From Mycoplasmatota bacterium (GTDB lineage Bacteria > Bacillota_I > Bacilli_A > Acholeplasmatales > Acholeplasmataceae), in NCBI GenBank assembly GCA_018622495.1, contig CP076021.1, positions 868,001 to 932,000 of the forward strand: a DNA stretch of 64,000 nucleotides. The letters run 5' to 3'. Numbering within the stretch: position 1 is the first letter of the stretch; every line of letters starts with the position of its first letter. The notes beneath the pieces were generated by a model. It was not told the origin of the DNA, did not search any database, and saw only the letters and a program-made list of their open reading frames with translations. A program made the position numbers and the translations under genes. Positions 26,035-34,469 of the stretch are shown here, piece after piece.

Positions 26035-26470
26035 CTATAAATTCAATAGTATGAAACCTTTTGGTGTGTTATTTCTATCATGAGTAAATAAATCAAACCA
26101 ATAATCATGTTTATTCTGACTCAAAAAATACACATCTAAATCATGTTTATTTTTAAAATCCAAATGTGACTGTACTTCCATAAACACTTTTAGAAAATCA
26201 TATTGTATAAGATTGAGATTATAGTTCTTTAATTGAATAACTACATCAATGTCATTTGGTTCTACTTTTTCGTTAAAAACTTCCATCTACCCAAATATCG
26301 CAATTTATGTTTAAATCAGTTATAGGCTCAATCAAATTAGACATAAGACTTTTAAATAGATTTCTTCTTTTAGTATTTTCTTCAAAATTTTCAATACATA
26401 GAGTTATTAATTCAGAAATAGATTTAACATGTTTACCCAATGGCAATAGTGGTTTGGATTCATCAAACAT
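26035..26470 (-). pseudogene. MNT-type nucleotidyltransferase (DUF6932-like), frameshifted
   Basis: Starts at the ATG at 26470 with GGGGGT upstream. The first frame ends in CDIWVDGSF and the second continues NEKVEPNDIDVVIQL. Joined, they give the GSF-x-PnDiDvvv active-site signature of pol-beta-type nucleotidyltransferases, as in DUF6932 proteins. Length is 145 codons plus one base. One extra T in a T5 tract at about 26272-26276 causes the break; T4 would restore the frame. An AUG at 26286 could allow the second part alone to be made. Either slippage in the tract, a sequence error or true decay. Confidence 0.72.
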
Positions 26471-26539
26471 TTTGTACCCCCAAAGAATTGTTTTATTCAT
26501 TATTCTATCATATATATACAATAATTTTACCATAAATAA

Positions 26540-26570
26540 AAAAGAAACTTTAATTTATAGTTTCTCTTTT
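26540..26570. terminator. Hairpin with T run upstream of nucleotidyltransferase
   Basis: GAAACT (26544-26549) pairs with AGTTTC (26559-26564), with an A run before and a T-rich stretch after. It probably isolates the islet operon from the islet end. Confidence 0.5.
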
Positions 26571-26574
26571 AGTT

Positions 26575-26662
26575 CTATAACTAACACTATATAATTCGGA
26601 ATAATTTTTACATAGGGGTTAGTTTTGACTCCTGTTTGGTGGAGATGAGGGGGTATGCACCA
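26575..26662. other. Islet boundary: conserved flank and tmRNA-tail copy
   Basis: AACTAACACTATATAATTCG, then ACATAGGGGTTAGTTTTGACTC, then CTGTTTGGTGGAGATGAGGGG. The same order and spacing occur at about 24172-24244. ACTAAC and GTTAGT are inverted repeats. Conserved DNA beside both tail copies suggests recombinase arm sites or an element end that moves with the islet. Confidence 0.7.
26636..26652 (-). repeat. attachment-site copy (tmRNA 3' end), att2
   Basis: Second 17-base copy of the tmRNA tail, a direct repeat of 24228-24244 and 27748-27764. It separates the kinase islet (26.65-27.75 kb) from the nucleotidyltransferase islet (24.24-26.64 kb). Confidence 0.88.
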
Positions 26663-26748
26663 CGTGGGGCACAAAAATAAAAGTTAAATTTTCAAATAGA
26701 TATCATCTCTAAACTAGGTCTCAAAAATTTAGTATATCATCATTTAAT

Positions 26749-27645
26749 CTATTCTAAAATTGCACTATAGTTTAATAAATACCAATCTGATACTTCCCAA
26801 TTGTTTATAATATGTGCTAGCACAATCCCTATATAGTTTATTTTTTTTGAGATGTCATAATCTATTAAAAATCTTTGGAAAGTTTTATTATATTTTCCAT
26901 ATTTATATAATTCATTATAATACTTTTTAATAATTATGCTTTCCCATTCATGGTTTACCCAATGTGAACCATATATATTTTTGTAATCTCCTAGTAATCT
27001 AGCTAAATCAATCGTGTAAAATCCTATTGAGCTTACTTCCCAATCAATTATGTTTACAGTACTATTTACTTTAATAACATTGATGGGTAAAAAATCGTTG
27101 TGTAGTAAAGTTTTAGGTCCCCTCTTTATGCGTTTAATAACTAAATCAATATTATTCAACATTTTCTGATTAAGCATATACTTTTCGCTAACTTTCATAT
27201 TTTTCACTTTATCATATTTCTCTTGAAAGTTTTTGGTTTGATTACGTATAAATTTATGATCTTGTTCGAAAGCATTATCATTTAAAAACTTATTGTGTAT
27301 GTATGCAAGCTCTTTTACTATTTCAAGATATGTAAAAATATCTTTATTTATACATAAGCAACCGTCTAGAAAAGTAGTTATTAGCCAAAAACAATTATCC
27401 TTATCTAGCACATGTTTATAAGTTTGCGGAATATTTTTAATACCCCTATTGTTTAAGAGTTTATAAATTTTTAATTCATAATCTGAATATACCTTTTTTA
27501 TGACAAATTTGCCTTCAGAAGAATTAAAAACAAATGCTTCATATTGTTTGTCAAGTTCTAGATCAACTATTTGGATAATATCTTTTACACTATTATAACC
27601 ATTTGTAAGTAATAATTCCTTCATTCCTAAAATAGATTTGTTCAT
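26749..27645 (-). CDS. APH/choline-kinase-family phosphotransferase
   Basis: 298 residues from the ATG at 27645; a longer frame reaches into the tmRNA gene and has no support. Kinase motifs: LLHNDFLPINVI (Brenner HxD....N catalytic loop) and NIIDWEVSSIG (metal-binding DWE), with a plausible Lys in GKFVIKKVY. This is the fold of aminoglycoside phosphotransferases, choline kinases and fructosamine kinases. The substrate cannot be assigned. It is the only gene between att1 and att2, so it is probably acquired cargo. Confidence 0.85.
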   Translation of the reverse strand: MNKSILGMKELLLTNGYNSVKDIIQIVDLELDKQYEAFVFNSSEGKFVIKKVYSDYELKIYKLLNNRGIKNIPQTYKHVLDKDNCFWLITTFLDGCLCINKDIFTYLEIVKELAYIHNKFLNDNAFEQDHKFIRNQTKNFQEKYDKVKNMKVSEKYMLNQKMLNNIDLVIKRIKRGPKTLLHNDFLPINVIKVNSTVNIIDWEVSSIGFYTIDLARLLGDYKNIYGSHWVNHEWESIIIKKYYNELYKYGKYNKTFQRFLIDYDISKKINYIGIVLAHIINNWEVSDWYLLNYSAILE

Positions 27646-27708
27646 AATTAAAGTACCAAATCTTCCTTTAATATATTTAACCTTTATTTCAACACTTAAA
27701 TTATACCA

Positions 27709-27733
27709 TAAAAAAACTGTGCTTAGAGCACAG
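27709..27733 (-). terminator. Terminator of tmRNA gene
   Basis: On the minus strand CTGTGCT-cta-AGCACAG is followed by T7. It lies 16 bases after the CCA end, so it stays functional although it is inside the integrated islet. Confidence 0.87.
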
Positions 27734-27747
27734 CTTTCGCTTGATTT

Positions 27748-27764
27748 TTGGTGGAGATGAGGGG
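27748..27764 (-). repeat. attachment site att1 within tmRNA 3' end
   Basis: The original 17-base sequence that includes the acceptor-stem 3' strand and CCA of tmRNA. Copies occur at 26636 and 24228. Confidence 0.9.
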
Positions 27765-28088
27765 AATTGAACCCCTGTGCAAGACACTGCAACAAATACT
27801 TTCTACATGTTTAGTTCATTTATGAATTCATTTATAAAACTAAATAAACAAAAGTTGTATAAACTATCCTATAAGTTTTCATCTACCAATATAGGCACTC
27901 AGTAAATATATCTTGCTTTCTTATACCACATTTGAGTCACAAGCCTCCTCAAAATAGGTGCTTACCTTTTCTTAGGCAGCGAATTGTAAATTTTGATTTC
28001 CGGTTATTAAAAACCTCGGCTTTTTTACTTGAGCAACCAAGACATGCTTATAGTTGTATTCATGCCGTGACGAATCCAGAACATCCCC
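27749..28088 (-). ncRNA. ssrA: Transfer-messenger RNA (tmRNA)
   Basis: 340 nt. The 5' end GGGGATGTTCTGGATTCG and the 3' end TCCCCTCATCTCCACCA pair in a 7-bp acceptor stem with one G-U, and CCA is encoded. The T arm GGGGTTCAATTCCCC is present. The tag ORF ends NQNLQFAA followed by TAA (27974-27972). The exact resume codon is not certain; reading back in frame gives PRFLITG before it. It rescues stalled ribosomes with SmpB. The 3' end is used as an integration site. Confidence 0.95.
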
Positions 28089-28098
28089 AGGCGTAATA

Positions 28099-28127
28099 AT
28101 CATATAACATTTTATATATTTTGTAAA
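28099..28127 (-). promoter_or_regulatory. tmRNA promoter
   Basis: On the minus strand TTTACA (28127-28122), 17-base spacer, TATGAT (28104-28099), ending 10 bases before the mature 5' end. Confidence 0.7.
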
Positions 28128-28229
28128 GATTTTTAGATAATTTCACTATATTATGATATATAAATATTTAATTAATTTTAAACGATGTCATATGATATAA
28201 TAAACTATATTATTAAAGGAGATTTTTTT

Positions 28230-28880
28230 ATGATAAAGACAGTTATTTTCGACATGGATGGAACGATATTAAATACACTTGATGATATTACAAAAAGCAT
28301 AAATGTTTCTTTAGAATATCATCAATTACCAATAAAGACAAAAAATGAAGTTAGAAAAGCAGTTGGAAGAGGAGCGTTAAATTTAATTATAGATGTAGTG
28401 CCTGAAAATAGTGATCAAAAATTAATAGATTCTGTGTTTAAGAAATATCAATCATATTATGATACACACAGTAATGATTTAACTGCACCATATCCACATA
28501 TGTTAGATGTTTTAAAACAATTAAAAGAAATGGGATATAAGTTAGCAGTCGTTTCAAATAAATATGAATATTTAGTGAAAAAACTTAATGATGATGTGTT
28601 TGAAAGTATTTTTGCTGTTGCTATTGGAGAGACTAAAGATCTTCCTATTAAACCAGCACCAGATATGTTATTTAAAGCTATAAAATTATTAGATTCAACA
28701 ATTGAGGAATCTATTTTTATTGGTGATTCTGATACGTACATGAAAACAGCAGTTAATGCAAATATTACAAGTATTGGTGTTACATGGGGGTTTAGAGATA
28801 AGGAAACTCTTATCAAAGAAGGAGCAAAATATATCATATCTGATCCATTTGATATGATAAAGATTATAAGCGAGGGATAA
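28230..28880 (+). CDS. HAD-family phosphatase, phosphoglycolate phosphatase-like
   Basis: 216 residues from the ATG at 28230 (AAAGGAG upstream). HAD motifs: VIFDMDGTILNT (I), VVSNKYEY (II, Ser/Asn), the Lys in LPIKPAPDM (III) and FIGDSDTYMKTAVNA (IV). An alpha-helical cap between I and II places it near Gph/PpaX-type phosphatases. The substrate is uncertain. Two bases separate it from the ABC/FtsX gene, so it is probably in that operon. Confidence 0.9.
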   Translation: MIKTVIFDMDGTILNTLDDITKSINVSLEYHQLPIKTKNEVRKAVGRGALNLIIDVVPENSDQKLIDSVFKKYQSYYDTHSNDLTAPYPHMLDVLKQLKEMGYKLAVVSNKYEYLVKKLNDDVFESIFAVAIGETKDLPIKPAPDMLFKAIKLLDSTIEESIFIGDSDTYMKTAVNANITSIGVTWGFRDKETLIKEGAKYIISDPFDMIKIISEG

Positions 28881-28882
28881 AA

Positions 28883-31195
28883 ATGTCAGTTATAAAACTA
28901 GAAAATGTATCAAAGTATTATAAATCTGTTGAAACTGTTTCTATGGGCATGCAAAAAATTAACCTTGAATTTAATATGGGTGAATTTGTTGGTGTTACAG
29001 GGGAATCAGGATCTGGTAAATCGACGTTACTTAATGTTTTAAGTGGTTTAGACTCATATGAAGAAGGCGAGTTTTATTTATTTGGTGAAGAAACATCACA
29101 TTTTATTATTTCAGATTGGGAAAAGTATCGATCTGCTTATGTAGGTTTCGTATTTCAAAATTATAATATTATTGATGCATATACTGTTTTACAAAATGTA
29201 TTATTAGCATTAGAAATTCAAGGATATGATCCAAAGAAAAAACATGAACGTGCATTAGAACTTATTGATAAGGTAGGATTAAGTTCACATATCCATCATA
29301 AGGCGTCTAAATTGTCAGGTGGTCAAAAACAAAGAGCAGTGATAGCAAGAGCACTTGCAAAAGATTGCCCAATTATTGTTGCTGATGAACCAACAGGGAA
29401 CCTTGATTCAAAATCTGCTAAGCAAGTTATTTCATTGTTACATGAAATAAGTAAAGATAAATTAGTCATTATTGTGACACATGACTTTGATCAAGTTGAA
29501 GGTTATGCTACACGTAAGATTAAAATGCATGATGGTGAAGTTGTCGAAGATAAAGTTTTTGATAAACCAGCTGTTGAAGCAAACATTGTTGAACCAGTCA
29601 TTAAAAAGATGAATTTTCCTACACTTATGCGTTTTGCTTTAAGAAATTTATTTTCAACACCAAGAAAAACATTTTTCTTACTTTTAATGCAAATGATTGT
29701 CATGCTTGCATTTACTTTAATTTATGCGAGTGCTCAATCTGCGATGTTAAATCAAAATACGGCGAATAATTCAGTAAATCTTAATGTACCAGATAATCGA
29801 TTCTTAGTTGAAAAAAGAGATGGTTCTGATTTGACAAATTCAGATTATGATTATTTAGAAAGTATATCAGAAGTAGATGCTGTATATGAAAAAGGGTTAA
29901 ACTTTTATAATGATGTTGAATTGTTTGTTTATAATATGGATCGTCTTGATACCAGCAATTATTATTATATTTATGAACACTTTACGATTAGTGGGACCAA
30001 TCCGGCAAAGCTGTTATCTTCTAAAGAGTTTACTGGAACAATGCCAACTGAAGAAAATGAAATTATTATTGATGACCCAACTGGTAAATTCGAAATAGGT
30101 GACCGTATCATCTTATCAACAATTAGTGGGTTTAATGATACAACTGAAATCGAGAACCAAAAAATACAAGAATTCTATATTACTGGCATTACTGATGATA
30201 TACATGGTGATGATAAATCAAATGGATATATTTATTTCTCAGAAGCGTTTTTAGAAAGTGACGCTGTAGATCCTATTATAGAAAATGAAGATAGAAAAGA
30301 AATGGTTCTTAGTCAAATGTATGATAATCCATTTATGGTCGAAGATAATATGGTACTTTTATATAATGCCATGACTATTGATGATTCAACAAATATACCT
30401 AAAATAGTGTTTTATACAGATGATGGAACACATGCACCTTTTGAAGATATGGATGTTATGACAATAGATGTTACAATAGATGGATTTGTTTATGATTATT
30501 ATGATTGGCAATCAGAAGGAGTATCAAAATCATTTGTTATTAACGATGTCGAAGTGTATACAGAAACTGATGATGAATACAATTTAGTTATGATTAATAC
30601 TGCATTTATGAACCTTATAGAAGAAGGTCAATTAGAAACATTTAAATCTATTTATACATCTGTAGCAAGAGATAGTTATTCTATTTCAGTTAGTAGTTTA
30701 GCAGCTGGTAATCGTGTGTTAGATAGAATAGATACAACGCTGTATCGCGTATACTATCCAGCAAATGTTCCAGTAACACAATCAATTGATGTTATCTTTT
30801 TAAATTATTTTTATAATATTTTATTAATAGTGTTTGGCTTATTCTTATATAGTATTGTACATGCTGTTAGTAAAAATGCAATGCGTTCTAGAAGTAAAGA
30901 TTTTGCTATTTATCGATCAATTGGTGCACAACAATCTATTGTTGCAAGACTTGTTGTTATAGAACAAGTATTAATTTCGCTCTTTAGTATTGTATTTATG
31001 ATGATTACTTTAATTGCATTATCATTCTTTATCAATAGGATTGCGACTTATTTAACAGTATTGACATTTGTTAATTATTTATATTTATTTGTCATATTTA
31101 TATTATTTGGTGTATGGTTAGGTCTTAGATTTAACAAACGTGTCTTTAAACAATCAGTTATCGAAAATATTAACTTAAGCAAGGAGGATAACTAA
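28883..31195 (+). CDS. ABC transporter with fused FtsX/MacB-like permease (1)
   Basis: 770 residues. N-terminal ATPase (1-225): Walker A GESGSGKST, signature LSGGQ, Walker B VADEPTGNLD, switch His in VTHDF. A first membrane helix near 255-280 is followed by a ~350-residue extracellular domain and three C-terminal helices (FtsX core, about 640-755). The MacB/FtsX fold acts as a mechanotransmitter rather than a channel. Possible roles are peptide or antimicrobial handling at the surface. It precedes a second, related transporter by 2 bases; the two are likely one complex. Confidence 0.92.
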   Translation: MSVIKLENVSKYYKSVETVSMGMQKINLEFNMGEFVGVTGESGSGKSTLLNVLSGLDSYEEGEFYLFGEETSHFIISDWEKYRSAYVGFVFQNYNIIDAYTVLQNVLLALEIQGYDPKKKHERALELIDKVGLSSHIHHKASKLSGGQKQRAVIARALAKDCPIIVADEPTGNLDSKSAKQVISLLHEISKDKLVIIVTHDFDQVEGYATRKIKMHDGEVVEDKVFDKPAVEANIVEPVIKKMNFPTLMRFALRNLFSTPRKTFFLLLMQMIVMLAFTLIYASAQSAMLNQNTANNSVNLNVPDNRFLVEKRDGSDLTNSDYDYLESISEVDAVYEKGLNFYNDVELFVYNMDRLDTSNYYYIYEHFTISGTNPAKLLSSKEFTGTMPTEENEIIIDDPTGKFEIGDRIILSTISGFNDTTEIENQKIQEFYITGITDDIHGDDKSNGYIYFSEAFLESDAVDPIIENEDRKEMVLSQMYDNPFMVEDNMVLLYNAMTIDDSTNIPKIVFYTDDGTHAPFEDMDVMTIDVTIDGFVYDYYDWQSEGVSKSFVINDVEVYTETDDEYNLVMINTAFMNLIEEGQLETFKSIYTSVARDSYSISVSSLAAGNRVLDRIDTTLYRVYYPANVPVTQSIDVIFLNYFYNILLIVFGLFLYSIVHAVSKNAMRSRSKDFAIYRSIGAQQSIVARLVVIEQVLISLFSIVFMMITLIALSFFINRIATYLTVLTFVNYLYLFVIFILFGVWLGLRFNKRVFKQSVIENINLSKEDN

Positions 31196-31197
31196 TT

Positions 31198-33648
31198 ATG
31201 ATAAAACTACATCATTTAGATAAATATTTTTATAAGAATAAAAAGAATGAAATTCATGTTGTAAATGATATCTCTTTAGATTTCCCCAATCAAGGATTAG
31301 TTATCTTATTAGGACCATCTGGTTCAGGTAAAACAACACTTCTAAATGTCTTAGGTGGGCTAGATAAAGTTAATCATGGTCAAGTGGAATTTGATGATAA
31401 AATTATAGAAAAATATAAAGCGAATGTATGGGATGATATTAGAAATGAAAAGGTAGGTTATATATTTCAAAATTATAATTTATTGCCTAATCTTTCAGTA
31501 TTTGATAATGTTGCTTTTGTATTAAAACTCTTAGGTATTACAAATGCAGAAAAGATTGAAGAAAGTGTAACATATATTTTAAAAGCTGTAGGGATGTATA
31601 AATACCGCAAGAAAAAAGCAACACAATTATCTGGTGGGCAACAACAAAGAGTCGCTATTGCTAGAGCATTAGTGAAAAATCCAGAAGTTGTTATTGCTGA
31701 TGAACCAACAGGTAATTTAGATAGTAGAAATACACTTGACGTCATGAAGATCATTAAAGAAATTTCTAAAACAAAACTTGTTGTTCTTGTAACACATGAA
31801 AAAGATATTGCACACATTTATGCAGATCGTATCATTGAGTTAAAAGATGGAAAAATAATTAGTGATGAAGAAAACACATCTCAAATGGATTATGAACATA
31901 TAGATGAGAACATTGTCTATTTAAAAGATATGCAACATATAATTGATCTTGACAATGAACAAATAGAAGTTGATATGTATCATGAACAAGTAAAAGAAAT
32001 TTCACCGATTAAAGTTAGACTTATTGTTATAAATAAAACATTGTATTTAGATGTAGATAGTCAATTTAGCAAAGTTAAGTTACTTGATGATCAATCTAAT
32101 TTACTAATTAAAAATGAACATTATCAAAAAGCTAACAAAGATACACTGACTGAAACTACTTTTGATTTAAAACATCTAGATTATAAAGATGAAACAAAAC
32201 AATCAAAGATACTCGTATCATTTAAACAAGTGATATTTCTTGCCTTTCAAAAAGTCGTCAAGTCAACTAAGAAAGGTAAATTGTTGCTGATGAGTTTTGT
32301 ATTCTCAGGTGCAATGATCGCATTAGCAATGGCTTTGGCATCAAATTTTATAGTGCCAAATCCTGCATTAATGAAATATGATAATGATTATGTTGTTGCA
32401 TCGTATCAATATGTAAATGATGGCGAAAGTTCACCAACTCGCGTACCAGAATATAGTGTGTTTAAAGATGCTATTGGTGAAGATAATTTTGTTAACTTAG
32501 TTTCTGAATCAACTTTTTCAATTGTTGATTCACAATCGAATAGTACATTTTTAGATTTTAAAGCATCAGTTGATTTAATATCTCATAATGAGGATTCTAA
32601 AGTTGTTGAAGGTACTTTATCTACAGAAGATGATGAAATCATGATATCAACAACACTTGCTGATGGATTTTTTAAGAGTTCTATATTTGATTTTAGTCCC
32701 AATTTAGCACAATCTTATGGTATTTGGAATTATGAAGATTTACTTTCTGAAAAAATCATAAGAAATCATAAGACTTATACTATTTCTGGTATTATAAAAT
32801 CTGATGTTTCACTTATTTATGTTACTGATGAAGTATATTATGGCATGTTAACTTATGGATCTTTGTTTGAATTCATGGATAATGAAATAAATTTGGATGT
32901 TGGATATAAAACTTTTGCACCAGATGAATTGATTTATGGTCAATCACCTGCTGATGATGAATTTGTACTATCAAATCAAATATTTGAAGATCTTAATCTA
33001 GAAGATGATTTAGATGACTCAACTATTTGGCCAATAGAAATTGAAAATTTTGGTAAAGTTAGCGGTATTGTTGAATCAACAGAATATATTGGATATGTTT
33101 CTTCAAAATATATTGAAGAATTAGTATTTAATGCTCAATATGAGGATATGTATAGTGCTGCAATTTATATTCATACAACTGATCCTGATAAGTTGATTAC
33201 TGCAATAGAAGATGATTTAGAAGTTACAGGAGCAAAAGAAACGAGATATGCTATATCACTAGGTAGTGAACTTATTATACCTATTGCTGTGATTGTACCT
33301 ATGATTCTTATCATATTCTCAATGACATTTTTAGGATATTATTTTTTGATGCATTCTTCAATGATTTCAAGAATATATGAAATATCCGTATTTAGATCAC
33401 TTGGTATGAAAAAACGGGATTTATTTGTTTCTTATCTAGTTGAGTCTGTATTTGTTACCACAATTACTTCGTTAATTGGATATTTAGGAGCATCATTTAT
33501 ATTAATTAGATTAAATAGTTCTCCTTTAGGATTCAGCCCATTTAGAGTTAATGTGCTAACTATATTCTTAGGTATGATAATTTTATATGGTATTAATATT
33601 TTAGCGGGTATAGCTCCAATTGGTGCCTTATTAAGAAAAACCCCTTGA
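31198..33648 (+). CDS. ABC transporter with fused FtsX/MacB-like permease (2)
   Basis: 816 residues, same architecture as its neighbour: ATPase (Walker A GPSGSGKTT, LSGGQQQR, Walker B IADEPTGNLD, His in VTHEK), a ~110-residue linker, first helix near 365, extracellular domain, and three C-terminal helices ending TP. AGGAGG precedes the ATG. The extracellular part differs from that of the first protein, suggesting a heterodimer with two sensing domains. The operon ends at a bidirectional terminator. Confidence 0.92.
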   Translation: MIKLHHLDKYFYKNKKNEIHVVNDISLDFPNQGLVILLGPSGSGKTTLLNVLGGLDKVNHGQVEFDDKIIEKYKANVWDDIRNEKVGYIFQNYNLLPNLSVFDNVAFVLKLLGITNAEKIEESVTYILKAVGMYKYRKKKATQLSGGQQQRVAIARALVKNPEVVIADEPTGNLDSRNTLDVMKIIKEISKTKLVVLVTHEKDIAHIYADRIIELKDGKIISDEENTSQMDYEHIDENIVYLKDMQHIIDLDNEQIEVDMYHEQVKEISPIKVRLIVINKTLYLDVDSQFSKVKLLDDQSNLLIKNEHYQKANKDTLTETTFDLKHLDYKDETKQSKILVSFKQVIFLAFQKVVKSTKKGKLLLMSFVFSGAMIALAMALASNFIVPNPALMKYDNDYVVASYQYVNDGESSPTRVPEYSVFKDAIGEDNFVNLVSESTFSIVDSQSNSTFLDFKASVDLISHNEDSKVVEGTLSTEDDEIMISTTLADGFFKSSIFDFSPNLAQSYGIWNYEDLLSEKIIRNHKTYTISGIIKSDVSLIYVTDEVYYGMLTYGSLFEFMDNEINLDVGYKTFAPDELIYGQSPADDEFVLSNQIFEDLNLEDDLDDSTIWPIEIENFGKVSGIVESTEYIGYVSSKYIEELVFNAQYEDMYSAAIYIHTTDPDKLITAIEDDLEVTGAKETRYAISLGSELIIPIAVIVPMILIIFSMTFLGYYFLMHSSMISRIYEISVFRSLGMKKRDLFVSYLVESVFVTTITSLIGYLGASFILIRLNSSPLGFSPFRVNVLTIFLGMIILYGINILAGIAPIGALLRKTP

Positions 33649-33725
33649 GAAATTTCATCTAAATATGATATATAAAAAAAGATACGCATATAATTTATAT
33701 CAAGTATTTAGTATAAAAATATAAA

Positions 33726-33749
33726 AAAAAGGCTTAAATAAGCCTTTTT
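33726..33749. terminator. Bidirectional terminator
   Basis: AAAAAGGCTT-aaat-AAGCCTTTTT between the convergent ABC and nitroreductase genes. Confidence 0.9.
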
Positions 33750-33757
33750 CTTTATGT

Positions 33758-34369
33758 TTATAAGAACTTTGCTACTTCGTTGATGTTTAATCTAACAGAT
33801 TCATAACCAGCTTCATCAGCTTTACCAACTGAAATAATATGTAATGCTTTATATCGTTTTTTATCAATGCCGACAACATCAGCTAATTCATCATGTTTGA
33901 AACCACCAATGGGACAAGTATCATAACCATGTGCTTTTGCAACAAGCATAAACTGCAATGCAATAATACCACCATCAAAAATTCCTGTTCTCTCAGTTTG
34001 TGAAAGATTCAAATCTTCAACCATATTAGTTATATTTCTTAACTGTCTATCTCTAACTTCTTTAGGCATTAAGCCTTTTTTTACAGCTAAGTCAAAAATG
34101 TTTTCAGCTAAATCATATTTTTGTAAATCTGTAAACATTAATATCATTGCTGAAGATGTATCTAATTGTACTTTATTGCCATATAATATACGTTCAAGTT
34201 TTTTCTTATATGGATCAGATTCGATAATGAAAAATCTTGTAGGTTGCATATTCATTGAAGATGGTGCTCTCATTGTTTCTTTAAGCATTTCCTCTAATTC
34301 TTTACGTGGTATTTTATAGTTTGGATCATATTTTCTGATCGAACGTCTTTCTATTAATATATTCTTCAT
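33758..34369 (-). CDS. Nitroreductase-family FMN oxidoreductase
   Basis: 203 residues. RRSIRKYDPN at the N-terminus (FMN phosphate-binding Arg/Ser), APSSMNMQPTRFFIIE and the C-terminal GHDTCPIGGF-like segment (GYDTCPIGG) followed by ISVGKADE are typical of NfsB/YdgI-type reductases. Uses NAD(P)H to reduce quinones, nitro compounds or flavin. Has its own terminator; AAGGAGG precedes the start. Confidence 0.93.
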   Translation of the reverse strand: MKNILIERRSIRKYDPNYKIPRKELEEMLKETMRAPSSMNMQPTRFFIIESDPYKKKLERILYGNKVQLDTSSAMILMFTDLQKYDLAENIFDLAVKKGLMPKEVRDRQLRNITNMVEDLNLSQTERTGIFDGGIIALQFMLVAKAHGYDTCPIGGFKHDELADVVGIDKKRYKALHIISVGKADEAGYESVRLNINEVAKFL

Positions 34370-34469
34370 AAAGCCTCCTTGTTTATATTTATTATATCAC
34401 TTAAATAAATTATGTGAAATCTTTTTGCAAGACTTAATATGTTATAATTGATTTGAAAGGATGGACGTT

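Noticed and set aside
26307-26594. Plus-strand ORF opposite the nucleotidyltransferase
   Set aside because: A reverse-frame shadow of the coding strand with no ribosome site or family.
24228-26652. tRNA genes at the two extra tmRNA-tail copies
   Set aside because: Only the acceptor-end 17 bases are present; no D or anticodon arms can be folded around them.
27646-27795. N-terminal extension of the kinase gene into tmRNA
   Set aside because: The extension reads through the tmRNA terminator and 3' end and has no ribosome site. The ATG at 27645 fits the family start.
31198-33648. MacB macrolide exporter as a specific call
   Set aside because: Only the general ABC/FtsX fold is supported. There is no MacA partner, and the outer domain is unlike MacB as far as I can tell.
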